Positions 11,402 through 23,090 of a DNA stretch of 64,000 nt are shown piece after piece. Position 1 is the first letter of the stretch. Every line of letters starts with the position of its first letter. Origin of the DNA: Cryptomeria japonica (Eukaryota > Streptophyta > Pinopsida > Cupressales > Cupressaceae). The notes beneath the pieces were generated by a model. It ran no database searches. It saw nothing but the letters and a program-made list of their open reading frames with translations, and was not told where the DNA came from. The stretch covers positions 152,323,971-152,387,970 of the forward strand of contig NC_081411.1 of the NCBI RefSeq assembly GCF_030272615.1, read 5' to 3'. The position numbers and the translations under genes were made by a program.

Positions 11402-12173
11402 TCACTTGCATGTGAAGTTTTTATAGTCTTTTGAGGGGTCTATTCTAAAGTTGTAAATGATAGTTTTATAGCGACAGTGGCCCTTGATAGTATGAGTATC
11501 TACCACTAGTGGCCTCTTGCGAGATATATTTTGTTGTTTCACTTGTCCAAAACCAATACAACTAGTATCAGTAGTAGTACCCATTCCAACCCCACCAATA
11601 GTAGTGACACTTGACTAAACACTAATAGGAATACTATCCCCAGATTCCCTACTAGTGGTAGTGTCACTTGATTCACCACCAATGGGAATACCATGATGTG
11701 GTGGTGGTTGTCGATTTGAAATTCTAACAAATGCAGGTGGACCTGGAGGGTAATGATTAGTACCTTTTCATGATGAATCTAACGAATCAAGTCCAATGAC
11801 TGGTTTAACAAGAGATTTTAATTTTTAATCTGATGGAAGTTGTACCTCAAGTGGAAACCAAATTCCTTCTCCTCTGGGACCTAGACCACCACCTTCAAAC
11901 CCCATTTTTTCCACAATGTTTCCCCCTTCACTATATTTTTCTTTCATGGACTCATTAATTCCACCAAATATTCTAGGGACTATAGTAGTTGTTGGAGTGG
12001 CCTCAACCTCATACTCATTTTCATCATCACTCCTATCATATGTTGTTGTGGGATGCTCCATATTCTACAATTTGCTAAACTCTACATCCTCATTGATGGT
12101 CTCAAATTCTGAACTAGTCTTTGGTTCACCGAGATTCTTCCTCATAGTCCAAAAATTATTTATTTTGGTTTGA
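11402..12173 (-). pseudogene. G-patch-like protein fragment
   Basis: The minus-strand frame 12061-11825 contains an acidic start (YDRSDDENEYEVE) and then VEKMGFEGGGLGPRGEGIW, which fits the glycine-spaced G-patch consensus of RNA-processing proteins. The frame has a stop at 11825 but continues in the same strand with Pro/Gly/Ser/Thr-rich coding-like sequence to 11402, broken by further stops. Sequence above 12061 (to 12173) is also weakly coding-like. G-patch proteins bind RNA or activate DEAH helicases. The source is probably a host gene or an old transposon that captured one; the exact family is not clear. It may belong with the open frame at 11145-11215 and 1-228 downstream. Confidence 0.45.
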
Positions 12174-13789
12174 GTCCAAAATACATCTGTACATTCTTGC
12201 AGAATTATTTTAGAAACAGATTTGTTAGATGGATTAGCAAATTTTTGGTAGAAATTGTAGGACCTCCTATTTTGGATTCCCTGCTCTGTTATCTTCTATA
12301 TGTGCAATGCCATAATTTGTGATGATAATTCTTCTGTTGAAATGCTATTGTTAGCAGCAATTTTCTCCATCTCTTTTTTTACCTCATCCTAAGAGTCCAT
12401 GTTTCTAACCCAGGTGCATAGTTCGGTGGTGAAAGAACAAGTGCATAGCCCGGTCTCAGTGGTGAAAGGAATGAAATACCATAACTTGGTGGTGCTGGTC
12501 AAAAGTAGAGATCAGAATAATAAGCTTAACCAACTGCAACTATATCCACCCACCCAACTAATAGTCCCCCCCTTATTAGTTGTTGTCTTGCCGGGTCTGA
12601 AACTACTGATGCTGCTGGTTCAATAGGTGCTGCTTTAGGTGCCTTTGCCTTTCCTGCTACTAGTGATGCTATTGAAATTGGTACTGGGGTGGGGGGGCCC
12701 CTACAATTATATGGTAGTTGCTACTGGGTTTCTATCTCGATCTTGATCAACGGATTCTTTGACTGGATCAACCGACCCTACCTTTGCTTCTGTTGCCTGA
12801 GAAAGCTCTGCTTCTTATGCTTGAACTCAATCTACTTAATCTACTGTTGTTGGTGCTGGTGGATGAGCTGGATCAATGAGTTCTTGTTTTGGTCCATCTT
12901 ACCTTTATTGGTTTCGGGTCTGCTTGGTCAGCTCGATCTCGCTCTATGGGGTATGGATCTCGATCCCTTGCGGGTGGTGGATCAACAATAACTGGATTTG
13001 GCTCGTATATTGACTATCAAACTGCAAGAGATGTTGTTGCTTACTATGGAACTGGATTGGCTCCCTGACGTAGCTCACACGTCAAGGCAGATGAATAGAT
13101 TCCATTCATAGATTGAAATCCAGAACCACTAGCAATAGCAAAGGTTGCGGAATCCCTGTTCGATGGGCATGAGAATTGAAGCGACCAGTCTATCAATCAA
13201 TGGCAGATATGTGCACCATGATCAGATCTTGACATGGTGAAACTGCTCTTCGCTGCTGGAACAACCGCAATGAGAGTTCGACTGGATAATCTTAAACTAG
13301 AGGTTATGCTCCTGCTTCTACACCCCGGACTGGGTATGCTCTTTATGAATCTAGATCTGCAAGGTCAGCTGCTACGAGAACGAACTAGAATTGGATTTGC
13401 TAAAACTCGATCTCGATCTGCGGCCTTTGCCTTTGCATCATCCATAGGCTATGACGGAACAAAGCTCCTATAAACACAGGCTTATGCTGGAACCAAGCTT
13501 CTTTTTTGCCTTGCCCGACACACGCCTTGGTACAGGAAGGGATCATGAATAGGTGAATCTCCGGCTATCTATCTTTTTCACGTGGTTGATCCAAGTCACC
13601 ATTGGTAGGGATCATAATTTTCATATTGATGCTCCAAAACTCTCAATTATTCCTTGTTTCACCTTACCTGTGTGAAAGTATGAGCATATGTTCTAACAAG
13701 TGGGGTGAAGGCATTCGGGCGTTTCCTCAGAAGTTTCAGTATGGCAATTGCTATTGTTCCTACATTTGGATATGTTCCTGGAAGTGTAG
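12174..13789. other. Decayed stretch with low-complexity coding-like words
   Basis: No ORF of note is convincing. In one + frame near 12900-13065 the words ARSRSMGYGSRSLAGGG and FGSYIDYQTARDVVAYYG appear, and near 13300-13380 GYAPASTPRTGYALYESRSA; these Ser/Arg/Tyr/Gly-rich pieces could be remains of a repetitive RNA-binding-type protein. The minus strand of the same DNA also reads Asp/Arg/Pro-rich, so strand is undecided. Otherwise nothing recognisable is seen. Confidence 0.25.
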
Positions 13790-14675
13790 CTCCAACGTAT
13801 GCATATAAAATTTACATTCATGTTGACATAACGCTAAAGAGTTCCCATTTTTCTTAAGCCTTGCTTGAACTACACTGATTAGATCATACTACCACAAACC
13901 CTCATCACCAAAGCTAAAAACTATCAAAAAATCATGTGCCACATTGAATTATTTTCTCTCAAATGTGAACCTTCCACATGAGAAAGGCAAGAAAGGAAAT
14001 ATTTTCTTCTTTTGTTGACCATGAAAGTGCCTATCTATGCTCTCCAACTATCGTACATATTCCAATGTAAATACCCTCTCTGTCACATGTATTAGAAATT
14101 TGTAGGGTTTTACTATTGATCCATAAAACCTTAACACAATGTATTCTTTCATGAAGAACTAGTCAACCAATTGTATTTGACTTCTGAGTTGAATACAATC
14201 TCTACAACACACAAGAAATCTAGGTATTGGAGTGCTTGTAATTTCATTATACATTAGTGCCAAAAAGAAGTCTACAAAATGGTTGTAGTTCTTTCTATTA
14301 TCATGCATCCTTATCTTAGGTGTCCATTCATATATTGGACACTATGTTCTATTCTAAGTCTTCTCATCAATCTTATAGTTCACAATGTGAATATTGTTGG
14401 TCTCGAATACTGCATGATACTTTAATAGAAGAAGATAGCACAAGTAGGATGAGAAACTAAATGTCTTACAGGAACCTTTTTTTATCATTACTAATTGTTT
14501 TTGCATGGATTTAACAACGTGCTCAATAAAATTATATCTTACTGGTTGACTTACACAATGGATATTAAAAATCATTTCAATAAGGCTAGGACCCACTTCT
14601 CTATCATTTTCCAATCCTAGGCAAAATGTCAGCAAGGATATAGTATCCCGAACCCATGGAACAAAAATGTTAATC
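13790..14675 (-). pseudogene. Distal part of a broken ORF interrupted by element B
   Basis: On the minus strand one frame runs from 14675 down to about 13790 with only scattered single stops, for example just after NYKIDEKT at 14354. Visible peptides include VPWVRDTISLLTFCLGLEND and FPFLPFSCGRFTFER. It is continuous in frame with 28822-29379 once element B and one ATAAG copy are removed. Several stops and no recognised domain make it a pseudogene of unknown family. It could be an ORF of an older mobile element rather than a host gene. Confidence 0.4.
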
Positions 14676-14680
14676 ATAAG

Positions 14681-15726
14681 TGTGATGCTAAAAACGTGGT
14701 ATATAAGAGGCATGCACATATAATGAGACAATAAAAACATAATTGAAAAGCTTAATTGAAAACTAGATTAAAAATACAAACCATAAGCCTTCCTTGAAAT
14801 GTCCCACTTTCCTCTATTCTTGAGGACCTTGAAGGTGTTGGATTGATGGGATCTCAGCAGAGCAATGACCTCCAAAGTGACAACTCAAGGGTTGAGTAGA
14901 TATTTGATCATGATTGACTATGGAGATGATATGAAATGCATGATTTAAGAAACTAGATTAACATGCTATGATAAATCCAAAAGCTAATTACTACATAATT
15001 GAAATGCAAATTGCCTATAGTAATGATGCCTAAATTGATATGAGATTGGATCCTTATTGCTCCAAAATGAGGGATATTTATAGGAATTCCAAGGCCAAAG
15101 CTGAGGTGATAGGAATCGATGGTCCAGATTTGATTTGAAGATATCAAGGGCCAAGATTGAAGAAGTTGGAGAAGAGGTTGAAGCAAGGGACACTTGTCAT
15201 CTTTGTGGTGACAAGTGTCAAGGAGCCTTGCTCATGAGAGGGCAAGTGTCCAAGGGAGGAGACATGTGGCAAAAGTGCCATGTGTCTCAAGGAGAGAATA
15301 TCCACACCATGAGAGGTTAGGATAAGGAGGTTAGAATGTGCAAGATAGGATAGGGTTAGTTAGACCCAAGATTAGATTGAATGGGTTAAGTTAGGGGATG
15401 GTTAGGTTAGGAGCCATGTGCTTATTTGAATTTAGAAATTCAAATAATTGGAAAATGGTAATTAATCTCAACAAACTTGGGTTTGTTAATATTAATTAGG
15501 GATTAGAAGAATTGATTAATATGAGGAGACATTAATTAATTTAGAATTAATTAATCAAAGGGGGATGTGAGATGAACTATATAAATAAATCATTTAGATT
15601 TATTTACTAGTAGATGAATAGAGAAATTAATTAAATTGCTTGTGAATTCAATTAATTGGGAAGGGGAATTAATCAAATAACTGTGTATTTAATTAACTAT
15701 CTTCAGACCATTTTTAGGTGTATACA
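14681..15726 (-). repeat. Element B 3' LTR
   Basis: This is a 1046-bp LTR, equal in length to the copy at 27771-28816, with about 35 substitutions counted by eye (roughly 96-97% identity). In sense it starts TGTATACACC, has a TATAAATA box (plus coordinates 15075-15082) and ends at the reverse complement of TGTGATGC. TTAATTAA-type AT palindromes crowd its first third. Confidence 0.93.
15189..15219. other. Perfect 11-bp-arm inverted repeat in the B LTR
   Basis: GACACTTGTCA and TGACAAGTGTC surround a 9-base spacer. The same structure is at 28279-28309 in the other LTR with both arms unchanged and two changes in the spacer. A second, weaker inverted repeat (GACATGTGGCA/TGCCATGTGTC) follows at about 15262-15287. 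It lies downstream of the TATA box on the upstream-LTR side of the sense strand only by about 110 bp, so an RNA or cruciform role is conceivable. Confidence 0.7.
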
Positions 15727-15740
15727 TTTTGCCCCTCTTT
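15727..15740 (-). promoter_or_regulatory. Element B polypurine tract
   Basis: On the minus strand AAAGAGGGGCAAAA directly precedes the 3' LTR start TGTATACA. The identical 14 bases precede the 3' LTR of element C at 62364-62377. Confidence 0.85.
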
Positions 15741-15859
15741 GAAGCGATGTGTAACGACATGTTGGTTCAAAGAAAACTTGATTGATGATGTTGCTGATAT
15801 TGATTTTGATAGGATGTAGATTCGATCTTGATTTGATGTGGATTTGGTTTCGATATGAT

Positions 15860-16015
15860 ACTGATTTGATTTGGAGATGATAAATCTCGATATGATGTCA
15901 ATTCAATTTTGGAGATGATAAATCTCGATTGATGCCGATTCAATTTTGGAGATGATAAATCTCGATATGATGCCGATTCGATTTTGAAGATGATGAATCT
16001 CGATATGATGCTCCA
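15860..16015. repeat. Tandem repeat, about 37-39-bp unit
   Basis: Four copies of a unit containing GATGATAAATCTCGATATGA and GATTCAATTTTG lie next to the polypurine tract of element B. Each has a small palindromic core (GAGAT...ATCTC). The minus-strand ORFs 15903-16118 and 15940-16128 are by-products of this repeat. Confidence 0.75.
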
Positions 16016-16699
16016 GACGTTGATTGATAGATATCGATGTGAGGATACCCCCTCGGGAGATCAATCGGATAAGTTTTGAATGTTTGTGAATTTTTCGCGA
16101 TTTTTTTTTTTTTTTCAAATTCTTTCAATTTTTAGATTTTCAATGATTTTCCGATTTTTAGAGATTTTGAGTCAATCCGATTCATTTCCCGATAAGAAAT
16201 TTGAAAATGCTACCCTACCAGGCTGATTAGTTGATTAGATGATTAAAAACAAGTGGAATAAAAATCCCACTTAAATGCCCCATTATGAGTTTAAAAAGGT
16301 CAATTCCTTTTACCACTCCTCATTTGTGCACTGCAGTTTTTGGAGAAAATTTGCTCTGGAGAAAGGAAATGGCAATCTCGTACCACCAGCATAGATTTGA
16401 GCGAGTTCGGTGATATGAGTGTCCTCCGGCATACGGTCCACTAGTACGTCCTTTGAGAAAACCCATCTTTGTTAATTTTTAGTTGATTTTTGAAACATTT
16501 AGCTATTTGCATAAAAATTCATTTTTTAGTGTTTTCGCCAGATGGGCTGGGAAAAAATTTATATATTTGAAATGGGTTTTTCAATTCGTGAAATGGGTTT
16601 TCTGGATTTTCAAAAAATTTAATATATTTATGTATGCATTTTTTTTTAAAAAAAACAAATACATAAAAAAAAATGATTATTTGAAATTTGAGCATTTGG

Positions 16700-16925
16700 G
16701 TGGGAAAAGGGTAGAGGTGGAGGCCCGGCAGCGGCCGCCACTGCAGGCACTACGAGAGGCACCGCAGGTGCCACCACAGGCGCCATTGGCGCTGCAAGAG
16801 GCATCGCGGGTGCCACCGCAGGCGCCGCTAGCGCCACAGGAAGCACCATGGGCGCCACCACAGGTGTCGTCGACCCTGCGAGAGGCGTCGCAGGTGCCAC
16901 CGCAGATGCCGCTACCGCGGGGTCC
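16700..16925 (+). repeat. GC-rich tandem repeat islet
   Basis: About 225 bp of GC-rich DNA (GCAGGTGCCACCGCAGGCGC and variants) lie in very AT-rich surroundings. Units of about 42-45 bp (with a shorter 21-24-bp sub-period) are open in several frames; on + they read as Pro/Gln/Ala-rich repeats such as PPQAPLALQEA, on - as Ala/Pro/Val-rich. Poly-T-rich sequence follows to about 17110. It sits about 0.7 kb upstream of the antisense plant-mobile-domain gene on the same strand, so it could be its promoter islet or a lost first exon. No domain supports a protein. Confidence 0.55.
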
Positions 16926-17586
16926 GATATTTTATTCTATTTTTTTTATTATTTTTTATTTTTTTTATTTTTTATTTTTATTTTTTTAAACGATTTTTTG
17001 ATTTTTATGATTTTTTCGATTTTGAATATTTTTGATGATTTGGTTTTTATTTTTTCGATTTTTTCAATTTTGAAGATTTTTTTTATTTTTATTTTTATTT
17101 TTTTGTGAGGAGGTTTTGATGAATTGATTTGATTTTTTTATTATTTCGATGTAGGTGATTTTGAGAGAATGATCTGATTTGCCAATTGGTCTAATTTGCT
17201 GTCAATTGGATTTGATTTTTTTATTTTTGAATGGGTAAGATTTGATTAGCTATCTAATTGATAAATTTGATGATCAGTTCTGATTAACTCGATGCACGTG
17301 TGAGATGAGATAAGATTGATAATGACCTCATGATAGATGAGCGTCATTGATAGGGGCCCAACGAGATTTGATAAAAATCTCCATTGAGCAAAATAGACCG
17401 ATAGATAGATTGATTTGATAGATAGATAAATCAAGAAATTGATATGATGAGATGATTTGATTGCAGGAGCACTTTACCATTCTTTAGTCTCGGGAGAGTT
17501 TCCTGAAGACATGGATGCTGATACCCCACCTTAGCCAGGCGGAGTGAGACCACATTGGTAGGTGCGGTTTATCTTCCCTTCTTGAC

Positions 17587-19514
17587 ATGCCCTGGCCTAT
17601 GATAAACCGGGGATTACTGACAGCTTTAGTAGAGCGTTGGCATAGTGAGCATAACATGTTTCATTTGCCAATGGGAGAGATTACAGTGACACCCGAGGAT
17701 GTCTATCAGATTCTGCGCATCCCTATGATGGGCGATCTAGTATATTATGATCTCAGTGAGCGAGGTGGGACAGAGGCACTTTACCGAGTGTTTGAGGATG
17801 ATGAGATAGGTAGGTATGATATTGCGTGGCAGGAGATGCTAGAGCTAGGATATGCCACATTACCGATTGTGCTTGCTAGATTTATTGGAGGTTTCCTTTG
17901 TCCTAATCATAGGTCAAAGGGATTATCTGTTGGATGGGGTCATCTGCTTGAGTAGATGGTAACAGAGGGGACCTGATTTGCATGGGGGTCATGTATGTTG
18001 GCGCATTTGTATCATGACTTGCATCGAGTTGTGTATCAGGGCTCAGCTGTGTTATCAGTAGGGGTGACTGTGCTTCAACTATGGGCCTAGGAGCATCTAC
18101 CTATCACACAACCATTGGCTGACAGAGATAGACCTGTAGGTAGGACTTATGCTGAGGGGTATCTAGGTATTATTGTCTAGCGAAAGTTAGGCAAATTAGA
18201 GTACTGGTGACGGACCTTGGATGATCTAGATACTGTGATATGGAGACCATACAGGGATTGTGAGATTTGGCCTGAGGATGCAGTGGAGATGTCGTATGTA
18301 TTCATGACGTGATATCTGATTGGATAGACACCCTATGCCATCGAGTGATTCCTTTGTATGAGGGTGTTGAGACAGTATGGCAGGATACAGGGGATGCCAC
18401 AGGGTACAACTCATCATGCTCATCGGAGATTGGATGTAGCTACTTGGGGGCCTTCTATTTCATATGACCAGGCCTGCGCAGAGTATCAATCATTGGAACC
18501 AGTTGATTGGGATCATCTTCCTGGAATGATGGATAGCGGGATGACACATGAGTATTCCATGCACTATACTGTACACAGGTTTTTGAGGCTGACATGTCCG
18601 GATGAGCCAGAGCTAGTTTTTGATGAGCATGATGAGAGGCTACGACACAGAGCTCCTAGACGACGGAGGGATGGTGAGGGGAGAGATGATAGCGGAGATG
18701 GGGATGGATATGTAGGAGGTGCAGGAGATCATGGTGATAGAGGAGATGATGATGGAGGAGATGATGATGGGGGGATGATGATGGGGGAGATGGTCGAGCA
18801 GTGGCAGTAATAGTGGTAGGCACATCAAGAGCTAGCAGTTCTAGATCTGCTAGAGAGGTATATATAGATTGGATGGCCCGAGTGGTCAAATGCAGGAGAT
18901 CAGTTCCTGGGGATAAGGGGCATCAGGTCCTAGAGCAAGAGATTCCCTCAATTGAGAAGGTACCTATGACAGTATCAAGGGCTGAGCAGCCATAGGCAGA
19001 GGTAGCTCGACGGATCCTCATTAGGATGTCGTCTCATCAGCAGCAAACTTAGATTACGGACTTGCAGGCTCAGGTTCAATAGTTAGAGAGTTGACTAGCA
19101 GAGAGGGACTCTCATATGGCCTAGCTAGAGATTTAGATGGCTTCTCTCCTAGTCGAGAGAGACGTAGCTATGGATAGGTGTCAGCAGGCCGAGACACAGG
19201 TATAGTTGTTAGGAGGGTCTACTTCAGGGAAGACTGCCCTGAAGATGATGCGTCAGGGGATCCAAGAGGCTGAGTATTATAGGACCTTATACCTTACTGT
19301 TGTTACTCCTGATCGGAGGGCTCCAAGATTTTCACAGCTGAGCAGGAGATCAGGGCAAAGCCAGACTGAGATTCGACGAGTGGCAGGGCCTCTTTAGAGA
19401 GCTCCTCCAGGTGGGGACTCAGGTACAGGGGTACCAATTGGTGCTACTCTACCTGTCGCATCAGGACAGAGTTCCACTCCACGTCTGAGTGGTCACACTG
19501 ATATGGGAAATTGA
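17587..19514 (+). pseudogene. Plant mobile domain (MAIN/MAIL-like, aminotransferase-like) gene, antisense in element B
   Basis: The + frame from ATG 17587 reads ALVERWHSEHNMFHLPMGEI followed by TVTPEDVYQILRIPMMGD, the hallmark block of the plant mobile domain (PMD) found in Arabidopsis MAIN and MAIL proteins and in transposon-borne relatives. The first open part ends at 17955. The same coding style continues with stops through WGPSISYDQACAEYQSLEPV (about 18450-18510) and an Asp/Gly/Arg-rich acidic-basic tail (18650-18780). A frame at 18801-18995 and a Gln-rich, coiled-coil-like C-terminus run to 19514. At least a dozen stops and shifts mark it dead. It lies between integrase and 3' LTR and runs opposite to the element. 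PMD proteins are linked to silencing and genome stability in plants and are known to occur in Gypsy elements. The upstream limit may reach about 17480. Confidence 0.75.
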
Positions 19515-21060
19515 TCTATTTATGTACACACCTTTTTGTAATAAAATATTGATGATTCCTGCGATGTATATTTGTGATGTATCTCATATATTTTGTGATA
19601 TCATTGTACCTTGGACATTGATCTTGTTTTGATGATATGATATGCAGTTGATTCTATTCGCTCTATGTGACCTATGAAATGATGGATGTATTCTATTTGA
19701 CATATGATTATGATGTGCAGTAACTTTCATGATGTATGCTTGGTGTATGCTTTAATTTCTATATGCTTATGAATTCTAGATGATAGATATATGATGGTGC
19801 AGTATTTACATGATGTATGCAAATGCAAATATGTATGGTGATGCTTATAATTGTTATGCGATACTTGTGCAATGCAATGCTTTCTATGTTTATGATATTT
19901 TTATGATTTTCTCATGCATGTTAATATGAGATGGATGCAATGCAATTCAATAGTGCTATTTTATATGATTTAAGATTAGAGGAATGCCATGTAATGATCT
20001 TACTAAATGAATGAATGATTTGATGCTTTGGTATACAATAGTTACATGAGATGAACTAACTTATCATGTAGGATGAATGAATTGATTATTTTTGTTATTG
20101 TCCAATGTACGCAATCACGTAATAAGAGAGATAACACCATGTTAGCTTTGGCCTTAGAAAAGGTGAGCATTGTGATCCCATGCCGAATGAAATGCAAATC
20201 TATCTTAAAATGCAAATGCAAAAATGAAATGCAATGCAGTGATCGGACTGGTCATGGAGTCATTGCTTTGTTTCATCATTGAGCCTTTAAAATGTGGGAA
20301 GTGAGTGCAAACATCCATGGTATAATTGAACCATGATGACCTGAGCACTACTTTCATGGGTTTTGATATTGCAAGTTAGCACAAGCATCGAGGTATAATT
20401 GAACCAAGATGACCAGAGTGTTGCTTGCATAAAACAGGCAGTATTAACCATTTCTATATGAAAGTCCGAAATGTCTTCGATGATACTCTGATGATCATTT
20501 TCTTAGACAACTTTGCACATATTAATGATTAATTTATAGACAGTAGACAAGAAAAATATCATGTTCCTTCCTCATTCCTCTAGTCAAAGACATCTTGGAG
20601 TTACTCAAAAATCATGATAGCGAAAATCAAAATAAAATAGTTGAACCATTATTGCCAAAGTGTTAAAATCGTGAGTCATGATATATCATCCATTGATATG
20701 TGTTTTGTCATGTTTAGATTGATATGTGATAGTTAATGGTTGACAATTTGATCTTATGTTCAATATTGGATGTATCTCATTTTTTCGCTTGACAAGCGTT
20801 GTCTAACTATTGTTCTACCTGCTTTGATTAAGCTCAAAATGATTACAACTTTTTGCCCCCAACCAGGTTCAAGATTTTACCCTCAGCCTAGAAACAAGCC
20901 TTATTATGATATAGTCAATGACCCAAACCATGATGAGAAATCACCTGGGATGCCTGCGTATGTACAAAGGCTTTATAATGAATATGAACAGCGTTGATGG
21001 AAAAGAATGCATGTGGAAGAATGCGCGAACCAATAGATGGCAGAGCTAGCCAACAAATAA
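19515..21060 (-). other. Element B 3' noncoding region with duplicated motif
   Basis: The stretch is mainly AT-rich with recurring ATGATGTATGC-type words. A motif GGTATAATTGAACCA(T/A)GATGACC occurs twice (about 20314-20350 and 20386-20424), spaced about 70 bp; element C has the same duplicated motif in its 3' region at 61092-61215. A short + frame at 20770-20997 ends PAYVQRLYNEYEQR, conserved-looking but unassigned. Confidence 0.55.
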
Positions 21061-21089
21061 CGCCTGTTTGCTAGGTTTTCACCATCTAT

Positions 21090-21350
21090 TTTTATTGCAC
21101 TTTTTCTCATTTCTGCTTTTTTACTGTTTTTGGATTTTCTATTTTTTCACTGTTTTTGGATTTTTCTGCTTTTTCACTATTTTTAGATTTTTTGCTTTTT
21201 CCGTGTTTTTAGATTTTTTGCTTTTTCATTGTTTTTGGATTTTTTTCTTTTTCACTATTTTTGGATTTTTTTGCTTTTTTACTGTTTTTGGATTTTTCAG
21301 CTTTTTCACTGTTTTTGGATTTTTCAGCTTTTTCACTATTTTTGGATTTT
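21090..21350 (-). repeat. T-rich tandem repeat after pol
   Basis: About nine copies of a 26-29-bp unit (CTTTTTCACTGTTTTTGGATTTTT and close variants, cut here by small indels) begin immediately after the pol stop on the minus strand. The + ORF 21068-21379, all Phe/Leu, is an artefact of the repeat. Confidence 0.85.
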
Positions 21351-21351
21351 T

Positions 21352-22500
21352 CAAACATAAAACTTCTTCAGATGCATGATATTGATGGGTTCCTCGAGCT
21401 GATCTCCATCTTGTGTTGATAGCTGATATGCCCCTAACCCAAATACTGCTATGACCACAAATGGACCTAACTAGCTTGGTTCAAATTTTCCCTTCTTTTC
21501 TCGATCTGACTGATTTCGTGGATTTTCTTTTAATACTAGTTCTCCAACTTGAAAGATTCATGATTTGACCTTGTGATTATAACTTTGGCACATTCTTTGT
21601 TGATATACCTTTAAATGATCAAAGGCATTTTGTCTTCTTTCATGGATCAGTTCTAACTCTTGGAGTCTAGATACTCATTGTTCTTCATCTGGGATAAGTC
21701 ATTTTAGTGATACACGTAGAGAGGGTATCTCTACTTTGATTGGCAATATGGCTTCTGATCCATATACAAGAGAGAAAGGTGTGGCACTTGTTGGTGTGCG
21801 GATAATGGTGCGGTAGGCCTAAAAAGCAGGGTTTAATTGAATATGCCAATCTTTCCCAACATCATTCACTATCTTTTTGAGAATTTTTAGAATAGTTTTG
21901 TTAGATGCTTTTGCTTGCCCATTCCCCTATGGATAATAGGGTGTGGAGAATCTATTTTGGATCTTAAACTTCTCACATAGCTCTTGTACATCCTAATTCT
22001 TGAATGGTTGTCCATTATCAGTGATAATGGTCATTGGTATTCCATAACGACAAATGATGTAATTCAAGATAAATGCAGCAATTTGTTTTCCTATGATATT
22101 TGTGAGAGGTACCGCTTCAATCCATTTTGTGAAATATTTTGTAGCTACAAGGATGAATTTATGACCATTAGATGAAGAAGGATTTATTTTTCCTACTAGA
22201 TCAAGACCCCATTGGAAGAAAGGCCAAGATGTTGCCAAAGCATGAAGTTCTTGTGCTAGTGCATGGATCAAGTTCCCATGGATCTGACATTGTTTGCACA
22301 TTCTAGCTATCTAAAAAGAATCTTGTTCCATAGTTGGCCAATAATAGCCCAAGCATATGATTTTTTTCAAAAGGGTAAGACCACTTGAATGAGTGCCATA
22401 AATGTTGTTATGGACTTCCTTTAAGGCCTTCTCAGATTCTTCTTGTTTGATACATCTTAAAAGAGTACCGTCTAGACCTCGTTTAAATAGGCTATCCACG
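21352..22500 (-). pseudogene. Element B integrase remnant
   Basis: Minus-strand frames give the integrase in order: N-terminal zinc-binding part with VHNNIYGTHSSG and MCKQCQIHG, a core with WGLDLVGKI (first Asp) and IITDNGQPF (second Asp), and the C-terminal part ending EEPINIMHLKKFYV. The catalytic glutamate in the NGQxEASNK block is replaced by lysine (codon AAA, plus coordinates 21909-21911), a G-to-A change. In-frame stops lie before IARMCKQC, after NGQPFKN and elsewhere. The enzyme inserts element cDNA into the genome; this copy is inactive on two counts. Confidence 0.85.
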
Positions 22501-22550
22501 ACAAGAGTATAATGGGAGGATTGGCAAATAAAGTTTCTCTTTTGATCTTT

Positions 22551-23090
22551 TTATAAGTTGGGAGGTAAGATGTTATCTTTCAGGTATGTGTAAGTTTGGT
22601 CATAGCGAGAGGAATCATGTCCAATAAGTTGACAAATGGTTTGGGAATCAAGACAATTATGAGAAGGGTAAAATAACTCTTCAACCAGGAATTCATAACG
22701 CTCTTGATTTTCTTGTGTTTGTAATAAAGAAGCAAGTGTTGCCATGGGATCTGTTGTTTTGTTATCATTTCTTGGAATTTGTTCAAAAGTGATTTCAACA
22801 AAATATTTCTTGAAGTCATCCACCATCTTTTTGTAAGGCATGAGTTTGTTATCTTTTGTTTGATAGTCATCATTGATTTGATTGATGACGAGCTAAGAGT
22901 CTCCAAAGACCTGAAGTTGTGTAATGTTCCATTCCACGGTCATTTTGATACGTGTAACCAAAGCTTTATAATCTGCAGTGTTGTTGGTGCATGGGAAGCT
23001 TAATTTGTATGCTTTCAAAATTGTATGACCTTGTGGTGTGATAAATAAAATACCTACTCCTTATCCATGTTGTGTATTATTATTGATGTC
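22551..23090 (-). pseudogene. Element B RNase H-like domain remnant
   Basis: The minus-strand frames read GVGILFITPQGHTILKAYKL, then CTNNTADYKALVTRI and QLQVFGDS, which correspond to the reverse-transcriptase-linked RNase H (reverse-like, DGSS... type) of plant Gypsy elements. The domain runs on through MPYKKMVDDFKKYFVEITFE to a linker before the integrase. Its first aspartate block (FDGSS) is lost at the deletion junction. It would degrade the RNA of RNA:DNA hybrids during replication. Confidence 0.7.

Noticed and set aside
12689-13473. Host RNA-binding protein gene
   Set aside because: Tyr/Gly/Ser/Arg-rich words exist but both strands look low-complexity and no RNA-recognition motif is seen; kept only as an uncertain stretch.
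16483-16989. 168-aa ORF with Pro/Gln/Ala repeats as a real protein
   Set aside because: Its middle is the GC-rich tandem repeat and its ends are poly-Lys/Phe from A- and T-rich DNA; no domain is seen.
18640-18889. His/Ser/Ile-rich minus-strand ORFs
   Set aside because: They are shadows of the acidic Asp/Gly-rich tail of the antisense PMD gene.
21068-21379. 103-aa Phe-rich ORF resembling a membrane protein
   Set aside because: It is the translation of a T-rich tandem repeat after pol of element B, on the opposite strand.
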